DNA of 5,856 nucleotides from Planctomycetota bacterium. Lineage in GTDB: Bacteria; Planctomycetota; Planctomycetia; Pirellulales; Pirellulaceae. Below are positions 4,733 through 5,856 of the stretch, piece by piece. The position numbers and the translations under genes are program-made. The DNA lies in contig JAEZAS010000031.1 of the NCBI GenBank assembly GCA_023430365.1, positions 1 to 5,856 on the forward strand, read 5' to 3'. Under the pieces are notes generated by a model. That model was not told the origin of the DNA. It did not search any database and saw only the letters and a list, made by a program, of their open reading frames with translations. The first letter of the stretch is position 1, and each line of letters starts with the position of its first letter.

Positions 4733-5713
4733 ATGTCTAGCGCACCGTTACGGATGGTCGGCGCCATGGTCATCGAAATCGGCGGCGTGTTGCTCGCGCT
4801 CGCCCTGCTCCCCGGCCTGCCGTGGGAACAGTGGAAGGCTTCGATCGCCAGCGCCCCGAGTGCCAGCGCCTACGAGGCCGCTGAGTTTCCCCCGAGCCTG
4901 CCTCCCTCGCGCTATGGCTTCCAGCTCGACGGCCAAAGCCGTCAGCTCCAGGAACGCGTCGACACCGCCCCCGCCGTTCCGGCTGCTCCGCAGCAGCCGT
5001 TCGCCGCTCCGCCGCCGCCGGTCGTCGAAGACCGCTCGGCCGTCGCTCCGCTGCCTCGCCGCCAGACGAGCGTCCTGCCCGAGCTTCCCGCCGATCCCCA
5101 GCGTCGTCAGTACGTCGCCGAAACGCTCGACCGCGCCAGCCAGCAAATCCTCGATTCCCTCGCCGCTCCCTGGTCGGGCGATTCGTCGAACTCGGCTGGC
5201 ATCAGCGAACGCGAACTCGTTACTCGCGGTCAGAACTTCCGCGCTCCGGTCCACCGCGTCCCGCAAAACGAGCAGCAGTACCTCCGCCCGGAACTCCCCA
5301 ATCACCCGACCGACAACCTGCGGAACAACCTGCCGCCCAACACCGTCCCTGCCCCGACGACTCGCTTCGGCCAGCCCTCGGCGGCTCAGCCGCTGGAGCG
5401 TTCGCAGTCGCTGGCTCAGCCGACGATTCCGCTCGAACCGGCCACGCCGAAGCTCAGCAGCGACATCGCTCCGCAGGTCTTCACGGCTCCGACCGATGCG
5501 ACCCATCGCGTGAGCCCGCCGACGAGCTACTACTCTCGTCCGCAGTCGTCGCAGTTCGAAGGCGAGACCACCAGCTACGAGCGTCCGCCGCTCAGCAACC
5601 AGTACTACGCTCCCCGCGGTCAGAGCGACTCGCTCTATAGCACCGTCCCGCCGAGCAAGCCCACCGGCCCGACGCATGTTCGCCCGGCCGGCCCGCGCCA
5701 CGTGCAGTATTAG
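4733..5713 (+). CDS. Proline-rich membrane-anchored or secreted protein of unknown function
   Basis: Family not recognised; 326 aa. Residues 9-27 form one hydrophobic segment (MVGAMVIEIGGVLLALALLPG) with a Glu at 15. It is followed by an Ala/Ser-rich stretch with Ala-x-Ala sites near 44-46 (SASAYEAAE), so it may be a signal anchor or a cleaved signal peptide. The rest is largely disordered in character: PAVPAAPQQPFAAPPPP (80-96), a short likely helix with charged residues (QRRQYVAETLDRASQQILDSL, roughly 123-143), then Pro/Asn/Gln/Ser-rich sequence with Tyr-containing patches (SYYSRPQ, NQYYAPRGQ) near the end and a terminal PRHVQY. No enzymatic motif or Cys was seen. Such composition fits an exported cell-envelope or linker protein; that is inference. 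The frame shows no break, and the start is set by the strong Shine-Dalgarno. Its stop lies 12 nt from a convergent gene. Confidence 0.85.
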   Translation: MSSAPLRMVGAMVIEIGGVLLALALLPGLPWEQWKASIASAPSASAYEAAEFPPSLPPSRYGFQLDGQSRQLQERVDTAPAVPAAPQQPFAAPPPPVVEDRSAVAPLPRRQTSVLPELPADPQRRQYVAETLDRASQQILDSLAAPWSGDSSNSAGISERELVTRGQNFRAPVHRVPQNEQQYLRPELPNHPTDNLRNNLPPNTVPAPTTRFGQPSAAQPLERSQSLAQPTIPLEPATPKLSSDIAPQVFTAPTDATHRVSPPTSYYSRPQSSQFEGETTSYERPPLSNQYYAPRGQSDSLYSTVPPSKPTGPTHVRPAGPRHVQY

Positions 5714-5728
5714 ACCCGTGCAGTATTA
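5701..5728. repeat. 12-bp direct repeat (16-bp tandem duplication) at a convergent gene junction
   Basis: CGTGCAGTATTA occurs at 5701-5712 and again at 5717-5728. The first copy carries the end of the proline-rich gene (TAG at 5711-5713); the second supplies the TTA that is the stop of the minus-strand DUF1501 gene. With a 16-nt period it looks like a slippage duplication. Confidence 0.8.
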
Positions 5729-5856
5729 AAACAGCTCGCGAATGACAGCGCCGTGGTCGATCGCGGCAATCGGCCGACCGGTTCGGTCGGGGAAGTGAAC
5801 GTTCGGATCGACTCCCAGCACGTGGAAAATCGTGTGATGCAGGTCACCCGGCTTCA
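5726..5856 (-). CDS. DUF1501 family protein, C-terminal end only
   Basis: The minus strand from the right edge to the TAA at 5728-5726 encodes 42 complete residues plus stop. They read KPGDLHHTIFHVLGVDP, then FPDRTGRPI, and end DHGAVIRELF. This is the characteristic C-terminus of DUF1501 proteins: an LHHT motif, a V/LLG-D segment, then a G-R-P region and a final I-x-E-L. DUF1501 proteins belong to the alkaline phosphatase/sulfatase-like fold, are often exported through the Tat pathway, and are strongly expanded in planctomycetes, where they often neighbour DUF1549/DUF1553 cytochrome-like genes. The start, signal peptide and catalytic residues are outside the window. It converges with the proline-rich gene with a 12-nt gap, leaving no room for a terminator between the stops. 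Confidence 0.9.
   Translation of the reverse strand, partial: KPGDLHHTIFHVLGVDPNVHFPDRTGRPIAAIDHGAVIRELF

Noticed and set aside
4707..5513. Arg/Ser-rich plus frame, and a 317-codon minus frame (4748-5701), over the proline-rich gene
   Set aside because: Shadow frames; only the frame from 4733 has a ribosome site and a membrane segment.

Overview
The window reads as chromosome of a GC-rich planctomycete (phylum Planctomycetota, probably Pirellulales-like). Evidence: the C-terminal end of a DUF1501 protein at the right edge, a response regulator with an N-terminal excisionase/MerR-type DNA-binding domain, and long Ala/Pro-rich extensions and low-complexity secreted proteins. No phage, transposon, CRISPR, tRNA or rRNA signal was seen.

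Left (1-1332, minus strand): a two-component operon. A strong sigma70-like promoter (TTGACG, 16 nt, TATAAT) at 1332-1305 points at a response regulator (1086-499), followed 39 nt later by a soluble histidine kinase (459 to beyond the left edge). The predicted transcript has an unusually long leader of about 212 nt. It contains several perfect complementary segments that can fold into a three-way junction stacked next to a hairpin displaying the ribosome binding site. This candidate cis-regulatory RNA is the most interesting element in the window.

Middle (1333-4023, plus strand): an LpxH-like calcineurin-type metallophosphoesterase (1647-3113) in which the third metal motif reads GSCD instead of GN(H/R)D. 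It is closed by a clear intrinsic terminator (3157-3192). Next comes cutA (3310-4023), a normal CutA1 domain with a roughly 130-residue Ala/Pro/Glu-rich tail ending in a Lys/Arg cluster.

Right (4069-5856): a tiny minus-strand membrane protein converges on cutA. A 418-bp divergent intergenic region follows, with a 9-bp perfect inverted repeat just before a near-perfect Shine-Dalgarno sequence. That sequence starts a proline-rich membrane-anchored or secreted protein of unknown function (4733-5713). Its stop lies 12 nt from the stop of a convergent DUF1501 gene (5726 to beyond the right edge), and the junction carries a 12-bp direct repeat that looks like a 16-bp tandem duplication.

Apart from the kinase/regulator pair, the genes give no evidence of one shared pathway. 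They look like ordinary neighbouring chromosomal units with separate control regions.
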